Position numbers and translations under genes: made by a program. The notes below the pieces were generated by a model. The model did no database searches. It saw only the letters and a list, made by a program, of their open reading frames with translations, and had not been told where the DNA came from. Positions 13,201 to 24,782 of a stretch of DNA of 64,000 bases are shown in pieces (the stretch's first letter is position 1; each line of letters begins with the position of its first letter). This DNA comes from Taenia hydatigena (taxonomy: Eukaryota > Platyhelminthes > Cestoda > Cyclophyllidea > Taeniidae), in the NCBI GenBank assembly GCA_036345935.2, contig JADWOT020000005.1, positions 18,702,369 to 18,766,368 on the forward strand, given 5' to 3'.

Positions 13201-16200
13201 TTTTACATTATGAATATGCCGTAAATTTGACTGAAGCTCTTCACTCTGACAGAGTAGGATGTGGTATTTGTTTTTTTTCATGAATTAGACTACAGCAACA
13301 ATAACAATAGGCCATCAGCTAAATGTGGATAAAATGAGTGACTTTTTAAGCAACGCTAACGAGACTGGGTGAGTCACCGGCCTCCTCCGGTACAGACGAG
13401 AAAGTGAAAAAGGGCGATGGAGAATTGCAAAGCAAAGGGCACCAGCTAATACAAAGTATCTACATGGAAAGAAATTGATGGAGCAACCTTTTTTCTCATG
13501 GTTAACACGTCTGAATACGTTATCCTTAAGGGGATTCGAACGAGCATTATTTCATGTCCTTATAAAATTTTCACCTACGATTGTATTATTACGCGCAGCA
13601 AACAAATTAAAATCTGCCGAATTGAAGTGTCATATCTGTTTTAAATCTCCAACACTTAGTACTTACCATGTTTGCCGCCAGAGAAACATTGGCCGCTACA
13701 ACCCAAATATTTTATTGTTCTAACGTGGCAACAACATTGAGCCGGTTAATTGGACTGCTCCTCCAAGGCTTAAAAGAGAGGCTGTTGTCAGACTAAGAAT
13801 CTCCTGTACATTCTTTATTACTTTTAACTCAGGCGCTCTGTTTGCGGCACGGTTTGGTGCAATCGTAGTTATTGCAATCTAATAAGGAATCCTGTTGCAT
13901 ATGTCTGACGTCCGAAACGAAAGTGCTACGGAAGTTATACGCGTCGCACCCATTGTACTAATGTGAAGTAATTATGTGAGAGAGACCTTACGTTTCTCAG
14001 ACTTTTTGTACCGCAAAGACAGTGTTCCCTACTGCCAAATCGTTATAACACCATATTAAAGTATTGACCTGGTGTCTAGTTATTCACGGCGGACCAATGA
14101 AGGAAGAGCCGATGCAAATGCATTTAACTAAGGGTTTGTATTAAACCAAGCTTTGAGCCAAGCATTGACATTGAAATATTTAATGAAATAAGGTGATCGA
14201 GATTGTGAATATCGTCCCTCGAAATCGGTATTACATCCTGTAGAATAATCTCAATTCAAATCAAGTATTTATTTTGAACTGTCTTTTGGAGTTAATATTC
14301 CACCTCAGTAAAGTGATTGGCCTGGTGTATTCAATCAAGAATGCAAACTACTTGGAATTCCAGCCTCTAATCAAATAAGGCAAATGTGAATTATAAATCA
14401 AAATATGCTTTCAAAAATAAATAAATTTATCACATCGAGGATTGTGCAGACATCTAGGGAATAAGTTCATTCTCATTCTACGATCGGACCAGAAAGTTGT
14501 CAGTGTCCGTTCACGACCACTCAACGCAATCAATTGAATTCGTTTACTGATTGCACTATCCCGTAAATATGGAACCATATTACCTAGTTGTTGATATTAG
14601 AAACGGTTCCTTCTTATGAAATCCGAGAAATTTCTCTTTTGGGGATAATTAATAAAACCTGTGAATGATCTAAAATTTAGCCATTTGGCTGCCCTGGAAG
14701 TATAGTTCAAAAATCAGTTTTTTTTATTGATGGCCAACTGTTCTCAAAATTTAATGACACCCCATAAATTTTTGATCCAACTTTTGCATTTGATCTTTGG
14801 GACCTCCCTCTTTATCGTAAACAAACTGTGACGGTATTTCGCTTTTAGTGCAGAATATCCGAATAAATCTAACGCGTAAATATCTTCTCTCAACACGCTT
14901 AAATTACAGGAGGATTCGTTGTCCCCTACAATAGGCGAATATGCTTTTGATGAATGGAGCAATGGTCGAACAGGTGAATATTGCCGAAGACATATTTACT
15001 TGAGGAAGGAATGGCAGTCTCTGCAAGTAGCGTTAAAAAACGCCGGTAGTAAAGGCGAACAAAAAACAAATGGCTAGCGATAGAGGAGAGAGCAGTTAGT
15101 GAAGGGTTTGTTGTCAGTTCTTATGGTCCACCCGTATAACCGTTTATTACATTGTATTCCCATTGGATGATCGCAATTCACATTTGTGGATGTATTTCTA
15201 TTTTAAGCAATGAAGCAATTAGGAAATTAGTACCATCTATGGCACAGACGCTGGATCACTGGGGGCTGGGAAAACCCGTTTAAAACCTAAATAACTGGAA
15301 GATTTAAAAGTTTCCTGTCCACTTTCAGATAAACAATAAAAAACTTAGAACTAGATATGGTCAGCATCCAGCCTTATTTTTTTCCTTTTGTAGGAGGATT
15401 AAAGACAATAACTATCAGTGTCACATGTGCGTGGCATTTTGGTTTTCTTATTTGATCTCGTACGTCACAAACAGGGGATATGTTTTACTTATTTGTTTAC
15501 GTTACACGAGCTCAACGGGAGGATTGATTTTAAAAAACAAAGTGTGGGGATAATTGCATTTGTATTTTTTGAGCAATGGCTTGGAAGCCTTATATGAATG
15601 CCGAACCTGATAAAAAATCCATTTCATCATGACCTAATTGATTTGGAAACTTGAATCTACGACTTATTTGTGACTATGCTAAACCATCGGTGAAGAAGAG
15701 TGGAACAAATCAAGGCATCCATTTGAATTATCCATGGTGATAGTTCTTACCGCTTGATAGTAAGTATCAAAACGAGTGAAATTGCAGTGACTGGGATCCA
15801 GGGCTGACCACGGCTACGATAGAATCCCTCAATGCATGCCAAAACCATGATCCTAGTTTTATTGCAATAAATTGTGGTGCTAATGATAAAATCTCACCGA
15901 CATATTTATGTCACTCAATGCTAAATGTTAACGTCATGTTGAACTCTAGAGCAATATGAGGTGCCACTAGCTCATAGCCCACCCTCGGGAAAAAATTGAA
16001 AATTAGTTTACTACCCGTCATTACCTTTCTTGTGAGTAGGCTCATATTGCTACGCTGATGTGGCTTCTGCACGTCATTCCAAATTTGTGGATCAGAAGTC
16101 GACAGAATTCCAAAAAAGACTTTGTGCGCTAGACCTCGTAATAAAGTGACTTTTATAGTCGAAAACGAGGGCACTTTTTATCTTACAAATGTTAATAAGA

Positions 16201-18247
16201 AAAACGATTTTTCTTATGCAATTTGAGCGTACTTGAACACTGATTAGACGTGCTTATGAATAAATGTCCAAGTCGTTTCTTTTTTCTGAGAAAATGGATT
16301 CACATGTTGACACGTAAATTCCCCACCGCAGTTTACCAAGTTGGAAGGGTGTTTTGCAAGTTTTCACAATGTTCACACTAGTTACCACTCCATTTGCTAT
16401 GGCGAGTTAACTATCCGCGATAGACGTCTCAACTTTCGCGCCTAGCATCGGTTTTGATTTGGATGAAGAAATGCAATTTGGTGTATTTTTTTAATGCGTC
16501 AGTTAGACATCAAGTCGTTTTATTAAGCAAACCTGGGTTTCATTTGCTTTTTAACGAGTGTTTGTGACAATACGATAATGTTGTTAGTCCGACATCATCT
16601 GAGCTGGTTTGGATAGTCGGTCTTAACTACATTGGCATAACCTGCTCTAGTAACACTTTATAACTTGAAATGCCAGCTACTGCCTCCACACACCCATCGC
16701 AAGGCGTATACTGAATGCATGTTTATTAGTACGAAACCTTATATCACTAATTTTTCCTTATTTCGAATCTTCCCTCTGATCATAATTTGTTGGTTGGATC
16801 GAGTTTGCCTGCCTCTACGAAATGAGTCAGCTTAGTTCCAAGGCATTTGGAGGTGTGGTAAGTGAGATGCAATAGCAGGCTGCACTGCCAGGAAGTGGTT
16901 TCAACATTCCATTTTGGCTACACCTCACTCACGAAGATCAGCCATGCCTTAGCATAGTGAACAATTGTGCGTCTAGAACTGTGAGTAATGAATCAACTCA
17001 CTCGAACCTACATAAACTACGAAAATTGTGGAAACTGAGCAAATCGGTCGCGCTTGCGTACATTAACAAATGACGGTAGGCATCAAAGACTATCAGTCTC
17101 CTCCTCACTTATAACAACGCTAACCGGCTGATTGGGTTGTGGTGGAAATCATTAAGCGGACAAGGCTGGTTTATGTATGCACGCGTTTGCTTGCCTAAGA
17201 GTCAAACAAATGCGATTAAGTTCTAATCATTGCTGTGCACATGGAAAGTGGGCAACAAAAGCCTCCCCTTGAGTTACTCTCAGGGCCATTCAATAATAAT
17301 AATAATAATAATTCTACGCAGAAAGACAAATCTGCATGTTAAATGCTGAACCGAGTGGTTAAGTCGTTCAGCAGAGGAATCCAACCCTCGTTTTGAGGTT
17401 CGTAAAGTGTGTGCGAATTTTTCTTTTCATTAAACTTATCTAGTAGTCCGGCTTCTTTTTAACAATTAGTCTTTGGAAGTGCTATGTATTCATTTCTTTT
17501 TCCCTTACTACATGCAAGAGATTCAATAGATGTGAAGGAAATGAGTGGTTAAATTATCAGTTTTCTGCTCTACTTGATTGTACCACAACCTTAACATGTT
17601 AGCTACCAAAGTCTCGGAGGAAAATCGACCAAAGCTGTTTGAATATTACAGAAAGAACTGCAACATGCAACTTCTATTTTGTCGCAGCACACCAAACCAG
17701 TTTTTGTGATGACTTGCTGCAATCATGATAATCACAAATTAGTGAAGAAAACATGTCACGTATGTTGGGACGCTGATAGTGAGCAGTTTGAAAACCAGCC
17801 CATCTCATAAAATAATTGAAGAGGTCAGAATGTGGAAATTCTGTTTTCAAGGTAGCAATATGGCTGAGGATCCGACCCAGTTCTAACTGTTTTTTAAAAA
17901 TTGCAGCATTACCCTTTTATAACTTAACGGCGAAATTCAATTCGTGTATGCTTCAGAACTGTTAAGAAATGTTTTGATTGATTCCAATTTTGCAGGGTCT
18001 CGATTCGACGGAGAGTCTAATCGAGCTGCTTACCTTCCAGTCGACAACAAGCAGCCCTGGCGAATTGGGTCCGCATGCCTCACCGCCGTTGCAGCCACCA
18101 CCGCCACCACCACCACCGCGTCCCCCGTCCTCCAATGAAATTTCGACTTCGGAGGATGCCGTCTTTGCGGACTGGCAGTGGGTGCCCGCGATGCCGCTGA
18201 TAGCCCACGAGGGTGGTGTGGGTGTCGGGGTCATCCCACTCTACTAG
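505..18247 (+). CDS. KLHL18: KLHL18-type BTB-BACK-Kelch protein, 5' end missing
   Basis: Substrate adaptor of a Cullin-3 ubiquitin ligase, by family knowledge; vertebrate KLHL18 acts on Aurora-A. Five exons join in phase: 505-1262, 1931-2150, 6825-7294, 11507-12024 and 17996-18247. They give 738 residues plus a split first codon. Seen in order: most of a BACK domain, then six Kelch blades marked by YAVGG, YAIGG, YVCGGYDG, FAIGG, FAAGGYNG and YAIGGFDG. The end, IAHEGGVGVGVIPLY, is very close to my recollection of the KLHL18 C-terminus, and MACRDLLDEARDLLLMPE matches its BACK/Kelch junction. Human KLHL18 is about 574 residues in total; this protein is already longer without its BTB domain because of inserts: about 50 Ser/Pro-rich residues in BACK, about 23 in blade 4, about 11 in blade 5 and about 219 in blade 6. 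The BTB domain needed for Cullin binding is outside the window, so its presence is assumed. Confidence 0.9.
1263..1930 (+). other. KLHL18 intron (first in window)
   Basis: Bounded by GTAAGT and a T-rich CAG. No coding sequence or recognisable repeat was seen inside. Confidence 0.8.
1931..2150 (+). CDS. KLHL18: KLHL18 exon: Kelch blades 2 and 3
   Basis: The acceptor is a T-run ending in CAG and the donor is a weaker TCG|gttcgt. Contains YAIGGLDGSSRLNTVEKFDP, then MNYRRSALGAAVLNG and YVCGGYDGISSLRTCEVYNP. The last codon is split CG|A across a 4.7 kb intron and restores Arg before WQVIPSM, as expected for the next Kelch strand. Confidence 0.9.
2151..6824 (+). other. KLHL18 intron 4.7 kb with unexplained open frames
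   Basis: Mostly AT-rich and non-coding. Two stretches stand out: a Ser/Pro-rich frame at about 5380-5600, and a longer frame with one internal stop at 6190-6548 (listed separately). Neither has clear splice sites on both sides in a phase that would fit the KLHL18 message. Confidence 0.6.
6190..6548 (+). pseudogene. Interrupted reading frame inside a KLHL18 intron
   Basis: One frame stays open from just after TAG at about 6188 to TAG at 6546-6548, broken only by TAA at about 6360. Before the stop it reads FDAPKMLDVLIKNDPSVLS; after it, MSSHSSLVEETSCMRLAKD and later VSGLEYQPPCAQKVQK. The mix of hydrophobic helix-like and polar segments looks more protein-like than its surroundings. I do not recognise the family. 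It could be a decayed retrocopy, an unannotated exon pair or chance. Confidence 0.25.
6825..7294 (+). CDS. KLHL18: KLHL18 exon: Kelch blades 4 and 5
   Basis: Opens after CTTCTAG with the base completing CG|A and closes at ATTG|gtgagt. Contains WQVIPSM, FAIGGHSGLPIFASVECYHR, an Ala/Pro/Ser-rich insert, then WCQVAPMLHRRCRHGVAVLRG and FAAGGYNGCHFLRSVEVYD. A second small Gly/Thr-rich insert precedes QWTEVASL. The RRCRHGVAVL segment is a good KLHL18 marker. Reading frames in the other phases here are shadows. Confidence 0.9.
7295..11506 (+). other. KLHL18 intron 4.2 kb
   Basis: Bounded by GTGAGT and CCCATAG. AT-rich, with short chance frames only. A four-base tandem (AATC) run of about five units lies near 8050-8070. 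No other structure was supported. Confidence 0.75.
11507..12024 (+). CDS. KLHL18: KLHL18 exon: start of blade 6 and long insert
   Basis: The acceptor CCCATAG joins ATTG|GA to give AIGGFDGEQNLSSVECF; the donor GAA|gtaagt is in phase 0. The remaining 158 residues have no counterpart in vertebrate KLHL18. They include a short acidic patch (EDEDGDDDG), a His-rich stretch (HNPHHHS), Arg/Ser clusters and a second acidic run (DDEDLEEWLEEG). The frame stays open for 518 nt with matching phases at both ends, which argues for real coding sequence rather than intron read-through. Confidence 0.8.
17292..17312. repeat. (AAT)7 microsatellite
   Basis: Seven perfect AAT units inside a KLHL18 intron. Confidence 0.9.
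17341..17411 (+). other. Decayed tRNA-Ser/Leu-like sequence or SINE head
   Basis: ACCGAGTGGTTAAGTC at 17350-17365 closely resembles the D-arm/A-box of type II tRNAs. GAATCCAACCC follows at the position expected for the 3' side of the anticodon stem and the variable arm. GAGGTTCG at about 17395-17402 fits the first half of a B-box, but the second half (TAAAG) does not match. Acceptor-stem pairing is absent. This is therefore a tRNA pseudogene or the head of an old tRNA-derived SINE, not a working tRNA. Confidence 0.35.
17996..18247 (+). CDS. KLHL18: KLHL18 terminal exon
   Basis: The acceptor is TTTTGCAG, phase 0. About 60 further insert residues come first, including eight consecutive prolines encoded by a CCACCG-type run at about 18095-18120. 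The exon then returns to Kelch sequence with WVPAMPLIAHEGGVGVG and stops after IPLY. The final strand closes the propeller together with the start of blade 6 encoded 6 kb upstream. Confidence 0.9.
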   Translation, partial: GLDSTESLIELLTFQSTTSSPGELGPHASPPLQPPPPPPPPRPPSSNEISTSEDAVFADWQWVPAMPLIAHEGGVGVGVIPLY

Positions 18248-18355
18248 TTGCTGCCCAAAGTTTACGTGTCTTTCTATTTTATTCTTTCTCTATAAAGTCC
18301 TAGATACGTCTCAAGTTTAAGCTAACAGTTCTGTTGTTGTTTCGGGTGTTGGCGC

Positions 18356-18376
18356 TGTTGTTGTTGTTGTTGTTGT
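18356..18376. repeat. (TTG)n microsatellite in KLHL18 3' UTR region
   Basis: Seven uninterrupted TGT/TTG units about 110 bp after the stop codon. Confidence 0.85.
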
Positions 18377-18659
18377 CATGTGCTTATGAACTTTGCCTGA
18401 ATGATTCGATGCACAGAACCAAATGGCTCCTTCTGGCGGGGGAATTGGGTGGCTTTAAGCCTATGGCATACGCTTCCTTCTCGATTTAGTAGTCAATTTA
18501 AGCCCGCAAAGGTACTTTCATAATTGACTGTTTTGTCTCTTTCATGCCCATTATGTCATTGAAAGTGATCTTTCGTTGCTATTTAAACTATCAAGCACCA
18601 AAATTAACTTTGCTTTGCTTCATCATAGCCATAACAACATGGTGCAATCATTATGTCAA

Positions 18660-18665
18660 AATAAA
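18660..18665 (+). terminator. Candidate KLHL18 poly(A) signal
   Basis: AATAAA about 410 nt after the KLHL18 stop codon, the first canonical hexamer seen downstream. No cleavage site can be seen in sequence alone. Confidence 0.35.
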
Positions 18666-21600
18666 GCATTTTTTAAGGAATAATGCAAAAGTTTGATTTC
18701 TAGAATTGAATTGTTAACTCGCTATGAACGCTATCCTTCCGTTTCTTGTTTTCCGAAAATTTCGATTTTTTTTATTTGGCTCTGGCACGAGTAATTTTAC
18801 TTCGTTCTGACACTTCTGGCAACGTTTAAATTGGTTTAATTTATGCTACTCTGAAGTAATTTAAATTGTCTTGGTATCTAATTTTTAAATACAATTTAAG
18901 AGCTTCAAAGGTTAGGCTCGGTTGTTACTGATAAAGTGAGTAAATTTATGCTCATATTGTTAAATTATATCGCTTGGAAGTTGATGTCGGTGCTACCCGA
19001 CTAACACCCCTCGTCCTTATCCATCGTTATTGCTGTTAGTAGTCTTTCTATCCTCCGTTTCTCTCTATTGTCGGATTGCCAACCTGGATTTACCTTGATT
19101 TTTTCGAGAAAGCTGCTTACTTTAGTGGTTTTGGTAGTCTCATTTATCCAATTGTCTCCATCAATAAATTATCGAAAGTGGATGGTTGGATTGTTCCTGC
19201 CACCCACTTTTTTGCCCAAACTAGAAGCTTTCCGTAAGAGCGAAAACCGAAGTATTCACTCATTCTTTGGTTGCACATCTTTCCATCTTCTGTTCCCTTA
19301 GATGAATGCAATGCATTTTGTTCGGTCCTGATGGTTGAATCAGTAGGAGGATTCTGGCGTTTTTTGTTCAGAACTTGTACTGGTCCATCTGTCCACTGCC
19401 TAAGCTAAAGACTTACAAAATAGTTGAAAGGTTGAACATGATCTTTCAGTCTTTAATTAGATGATCTTCTTTCTTCCTCACTGTGCTGCGTTCCCGCATT
19501 TGCAAGGCATCAATCTTATTAGTTTACGATCAACTTTTTTGGTGAGAAACAAAGTTTAATTTTGATTAGGTGTCAGTCCTTTGATGTTAAGCTAACCTGA
19601 AGAGTACCAAGTCAATTTTATACCCTTGACGAGCATAGGAGAATTGAAGAAGCGTGTTTTGCTAAGGCAGTCCTAAACTGTCCAGATATTGTTTGTACGT
19701 CTGTGAAGGCTTCAGTCCTGGCAGTTTCGTTCTCAAACCACAGCTTCCGCAGTCAGCCACTCCTACAAACATTCAATCAGTGCGTATAACGTCTGAAAGA
19801 CGCATAACTAGCCTGTTTTACAACAAAATTGTGCGGTAGGCGTCTATGTGAACGACGGAAGTAACACAACCATTCACGTTTGATGCGTTGACGGAGAAGC
19901 AAAGCAGACCGCCCTACGGTGACCCACTGAGGGACAAATCGTTTACACCCAAGACTGCCAAGTCGGATATTAGCTAGGTCCTATGAAAAGTGTGAAAGCG
20001 GGCAACTACGAGTTGTTCTTATTCTCTAAGCTTTATCTCCCTCTTTCAGATGCTTAAATTCTCTGTTTGACTTGAACGCCCCATGTAGTTATGTGCTTCT
20101 TCTGTTTTGGAATTTTGAAGTGACCAGTACTTCCTGGACTTGCACTATGATGGTCTGAATTCTTAATCAATTGAACTTCCTAAGTTTTGCCTGCCAGTTT
20201 TCTCAGTGAATCATTTTTATGGTGTTTCATTATAAACTACAGAAACAAAAAATTGTAACAATTACGCCTTGAAGCGCTGGCTCGTATTATTTTTTGCACT
20301 CTTCCCTTATGTCGGCTTCCATAAGCAAGAGAAAGTACACATTCTCTTGCCCTAGCATTCCTTCATTGCTTTCATATTTCTTCTTTAGTCATCAATTTGC
20401 CGTAATTTTCATGTTTGTATCGTTGTCCACTGGGACCTTTAACTAGTCCTGATGGCGAAATTTCGTCACTCTTAAACCAAAGTTTGGGTAGGCTAACGAG
20501 TTGAAGCGAACTTAGTAATAGCACTGATTGGTTACCTATTCGTTATCGACATGCTGTATGCGTGACGCCCCGATACTTTAACCTGGGTTTGGAGGTCACA
20601 CATATGTGACTTCTAACTGAATAGAGGTAGAGCGGGTTTACAAAATTCACAAAGCCGAAACAATCAGTGCTATACTGGAACAATGGAAAATATGAGCCAA
20701 GGGATCCTGATATTAACGGTGGAGAGCATTCGTTTACCAGCACCTGCAAAATCATATCTTTTTTGTTTTACGCCCCAGTACCAACTAATTCTCCTTTATG
20801 TAATCTGCCATTCAACCCTTCGGATTTATTCCAGACTTGTGACGCAGCCTATGTGACCTTTTAATTCATCAATGACCTGATTCGTTGAATTTTTTTGTGT
20901 TGAAATCCCTATTTCGAGTTAGTGTGCGAAGACTTCTTAGATTTTAGTTTTCAATATGCGATTGTATAAGTATGTGACCTTGTTGCATTAGAAATTTGAA
21001 GTTTGAATCGAAAATTGAGTAAGTTCCATATACTTGACCTAGTCAAATTTAAATAGTTCGCACACGAAACCATTTTGTGACTCAAAGGCGAAGCGATTCA
21101 ATTATGAGGTGTGCATGGAATCAAATTACTTGCTAAATATTCTCAACATTCTGACTGTAGCCCCCTGAGAATTCGCTGAAGATGAAAGTAGATATGAGAC
21201 TCGGGTGGAAACTATTTATTCGACATACAGTGAGACTTGAGGTTATCGGCACAACCAAGAGGCAAAGATGCGGTGGTGGAACACTTAAGTGGTCCCTCAA
21301 CCGAAACCGAGAGTTAAAAACAGCCAACTCATTGCACTGACATTTCACCATCCTATCCGAAATCACTGATATTGTATTGATGCTTTCATTTAATGCAGGG
21401 AAAAAAATCATTTTTTTATCAAAGTGTTACCCATTTTGTGGCCTTGTCCATTGCCAAACAAGAGGAGTGGGAGACCTTCGACAGATCCGGTTGTCCATGC
21501 ACCTGTGGGCATTGATGAAGCTGCACACTTAGACGTAGAGTGGTCATTCTTCAGTCTCCTCTGAATAGGATCTTTCAGTGGGTGTAACGTGTCTCGAGTC

Positions 21601-24134
21601 ATGATCGACGGTAGTTTGATAAATTCGCATAATAATTATAAATTTGCCCACTAGTAGTGGAACGACTCATAGATTTGTTCAAAATTTTTCGAGCATTGCG
21701 TTTTATGCGAGCCTAATTGTATAAGGGAAGGGTAGACGTAAGAATAATGCATTCGTTAACTGCCAGTTTGCATAAAACAAAGTCCTTTACCACCGAGCGC
21801 CACTCAGGCGCTTGGCTGCAGTATGGCGTCTGATTGGAATGGTACTGACGTTTCAAGGACGTCCAATCATACGTCTCTATAGTGGACTTTGGATGGCTGA
21901 TTTACGCACAGCTAATCCGTCTTGCGAAGAACTCGCAACACACCCATCCATGAATACAAACATTTACAAGTCAGCATCGATGAAAAAGTGGAGCAGACTA
22001 TCTTAGGACAACTCTGTCGCACAGACGGAATGCAATTCAAAAAGAAGGCAGCTTTTGCCTCTCCAACTGTTTGTTCCTTCTGTAAATTGCCTTTAAGGTT
22101 TCCGCATAACTTAAGCGTCCCGCACATCGCTCAATTTTGCGAAAAAAATGCAAAACAGAAAGCAAGTGGAAATGAAGAGCAGCTAAAATGGAAATCGCTT
22201 ACGTATTTTTAGCGAGCTTTTTCTAATAAAGTCCATATGTGAAGACGACTAGTGCAAGTGAGTGTCGCGTCATGTGGCGTGCATTATCTCTCCCTCATCC
22301 AACTCCATCCAAATGCCAGAGTGTCTAAATAGACCCTTTTGATGTATTTTCTTCTTCAACTCCTTTTTGGAGAGAAACTCATCATGATGAAAGAAAAGTG
22401 GTATTATAATCGATTTTCCGAGTCAAAGGTAAACAAGAATAGTTTACATTTTCAACTTTTGTGCCAGGGCCTCAATAGAGCAGTTTGTTTATTGTAGCGT
22501 TGTGTTCATTCTCACGATTTTGTAGTACAATACAAGAACCATCTCTGACGAAAGAGCGTTCTAAATGATCCTCTGGAAGCATGGATTTTACGGATTTCCA
22601 ATAGTCTGCCTAAAAAAACGAGAGGAGAAGGTCTTTTTTATTTCTGCACTTTTAGCATCTAAAACAATTTTTGTGGAGGAAAATGGGCTCAAATTCTTCG
22701 TCTTTAGGACCTAATAAGCATGCTGTGGTGATCTTGCATTGGTTCAACTAGTGTATTCAACTGCACCGACTCTTCACTTTCAGAACTTTGTGCTTCCATT
22801 CCAAAAGCATAACTAAGGAGTCGAGCGTATAGCTTCGTGGCCCAGGTCACCAAAATCTCGGCAACAGGAAACAGACGCAGACCAAAAACAATAAATCGGA
22901 TTTCTTGAGTAGGTTTTCAAATGCTATTGGCACAAAAGTAGTCGTCTTGCTGAGAGTGTAGACTTGCTCAAAATTCCATCAAAAATGGCTAATGTGATGC
23001 AGTTGATACTGTGTGGTTCACGCCAAAATGCATCCCTAAATCTACAATGAAATTTGGGTGAATGGCATCACTCCCAGGTGATTGGCTCACTCTAAAAGGT
23101 AGACGCTAAAATGTACTCCATGATGATCAGAGTGGTGTAGTTGACCCACAAATGATGTGTAAAAATGCTGCAAAAATCTCTGCACTTTAGTTGCCTTACG
23201 TCAAAACAGAGTTGGACACAAGCCAGGCCTGTTCATGGCAATGAAGTCTTCAATTTGCACTGAAGCTCTTATTAGTCTATTCTGCTGAAAAGTGCACAAA
23301 TTTGGGTTCTATAGCTTTCCATAGCCAAAATTTATCTGCGGAATTTGATGCCTGGGTTATGTACTTCAGATTGCTATTTATGGCTTACAAAGTGTCGGAA
23401 GGTTGTGTGAATTTTAGGGTAGTTCTCTTCAGTGGCTTGCTTTACGGTATGGGAATTCGTAAAATGCAAGACTTCTTAAATTTCCATCCCATCCCAACTA
23501 AGATGAGGAATATTCCCAAGAATATTTTTTTAGCGTGAGGCACATGATCTTATATTTTCTTATGTGGGCAAGATTAGGACTTTCCTCTCCTTCATTAATC
23601 GAAGGAGGGAAGAAGGATAGTGGAAGGGATAGGTTGCTTTTACACACTTTCAAGATGTGTCAACTTGTTTTGACCGGGTGGACCTCATTCCCAATAGTTG
23701 TTTGGGCTTCAGCAGTGCATCACGCATTAAGTGGGCCGTTACTTGGGCCTGAGTTGCAGTGGCGTATGCATTAAAAGCGTGGGCGAAGTAGAGAGTGATA
23801 CAGTGATTCTTTTGGAGACGACCAATGCAGTGTTCGTCAGTGCGAAAAAGGTCTGAGTACAAAATTAATTCAGCTCTCATCAAAAATAAATGAGCAGACA
23901 AATTAGTCTCGCAACCAACCACCAAGCAATCTAAATCTCACTATTATAATGAGGTGAAGTGAAGAAATGAAGAACAAAGGGATGGTCCTGAATGCATATT
24001 GTCTCTTGGCGGTGGAGACAATACGCGAATGCTGTCATATTGTTTTATCCTCACACACGTTGAGCATCGACGAGGGTTGGCCTTGATACCTACCAGCTAC
24101 AGCTACCGCCTTACTATCATCAAGACTGTACGAC

Positions 24135-24188
24135 TTGCTGAGTGGGATACGCATTTGTTTGAGTGATTCATCACCGGGTTCGAGTCAT
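24135..24188 (+). other. tRNA-like internal promoter, possible SINE head
   Basis: TTGCTGAGTGGG at 24135-24146 resembles a pol III A-box. GGTTCGAGTCA at about 24178-24188 is a near-perfect B-box. The spacing of about 42 nt is close to that of a tRNA. I found no stable cloverleaf and no direct repeats, so this is only a candidate tRNA-derived SINE. Confidence 0.3.
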
Positions 24189-24782
24189 TTAAATCATCTT
24201 AGCGTGGTATATTCTGCCAACTCATTCCATAAGTCACACCTCAAATTGCCATATGACAAATGCTCCTGCAACTGCTGAAGCAAATCCACTTGATTTGCAA
24301 AGTAGGTAAATCAAATCACGCTCAACGACTCCAGATCCCAGATTGCATCAAGTTATTTTGTCGAGCTGCATCGTAAAGAACACGAACGCCCTAGTTATCC
24401 GTTATTATATGTAATTACTGTTATAGTTAGCGCTGTAAATAACCTTTAAAAATTTTGCAAATTCATTTTTTGAGTATTTTGACCATCCAGCTCATTCTAT
24501 TAATGTACCTTCACTTTAAAGGTTTTAAACAGACTCCGAGGACTTTAATGCATCCCTAGTTATTTGTATAGTATCACTTTCAAATCATTGTAAAGCAGCC
24601 AGAGTTATGACAGGAAATGTAGTGAGATGAAAAGCCATTTACTATCAGGAAGGTGATCATAGTTCCTAAAGCTGGTCCATATGAAAAATCTGTGCCAACT
24701 TTGGGCTAATAACGGCTACAGTGGAAGTGAATGCATTCATTTCGAGCGTTTGATCATAAAAGGTGATACACAGACTTTGAAG

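Larger units (their letters stand above)
12025..17995 (+). other. KLHL18 intron 6 kb
   Basis: Bounded by GTAAGT and TTTTGCAG. No coding sequence recognised. It carries the (AAT)n microsatellite and the tRNA-Ser-like sequence listed separately near its 3' end. Confidence 0.75.
18248..24782. other. Intergenic region between two convergent genes
   Basis: After the KLHL18 3' UTR there is about 6 kb of AT-rich DNA with only short frames (up to 96 codons) that show no family motif and no paired splice sites. The only structure I can point to is the tRNA-like sequence near 24.1 kb. Confidence 0.65.
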
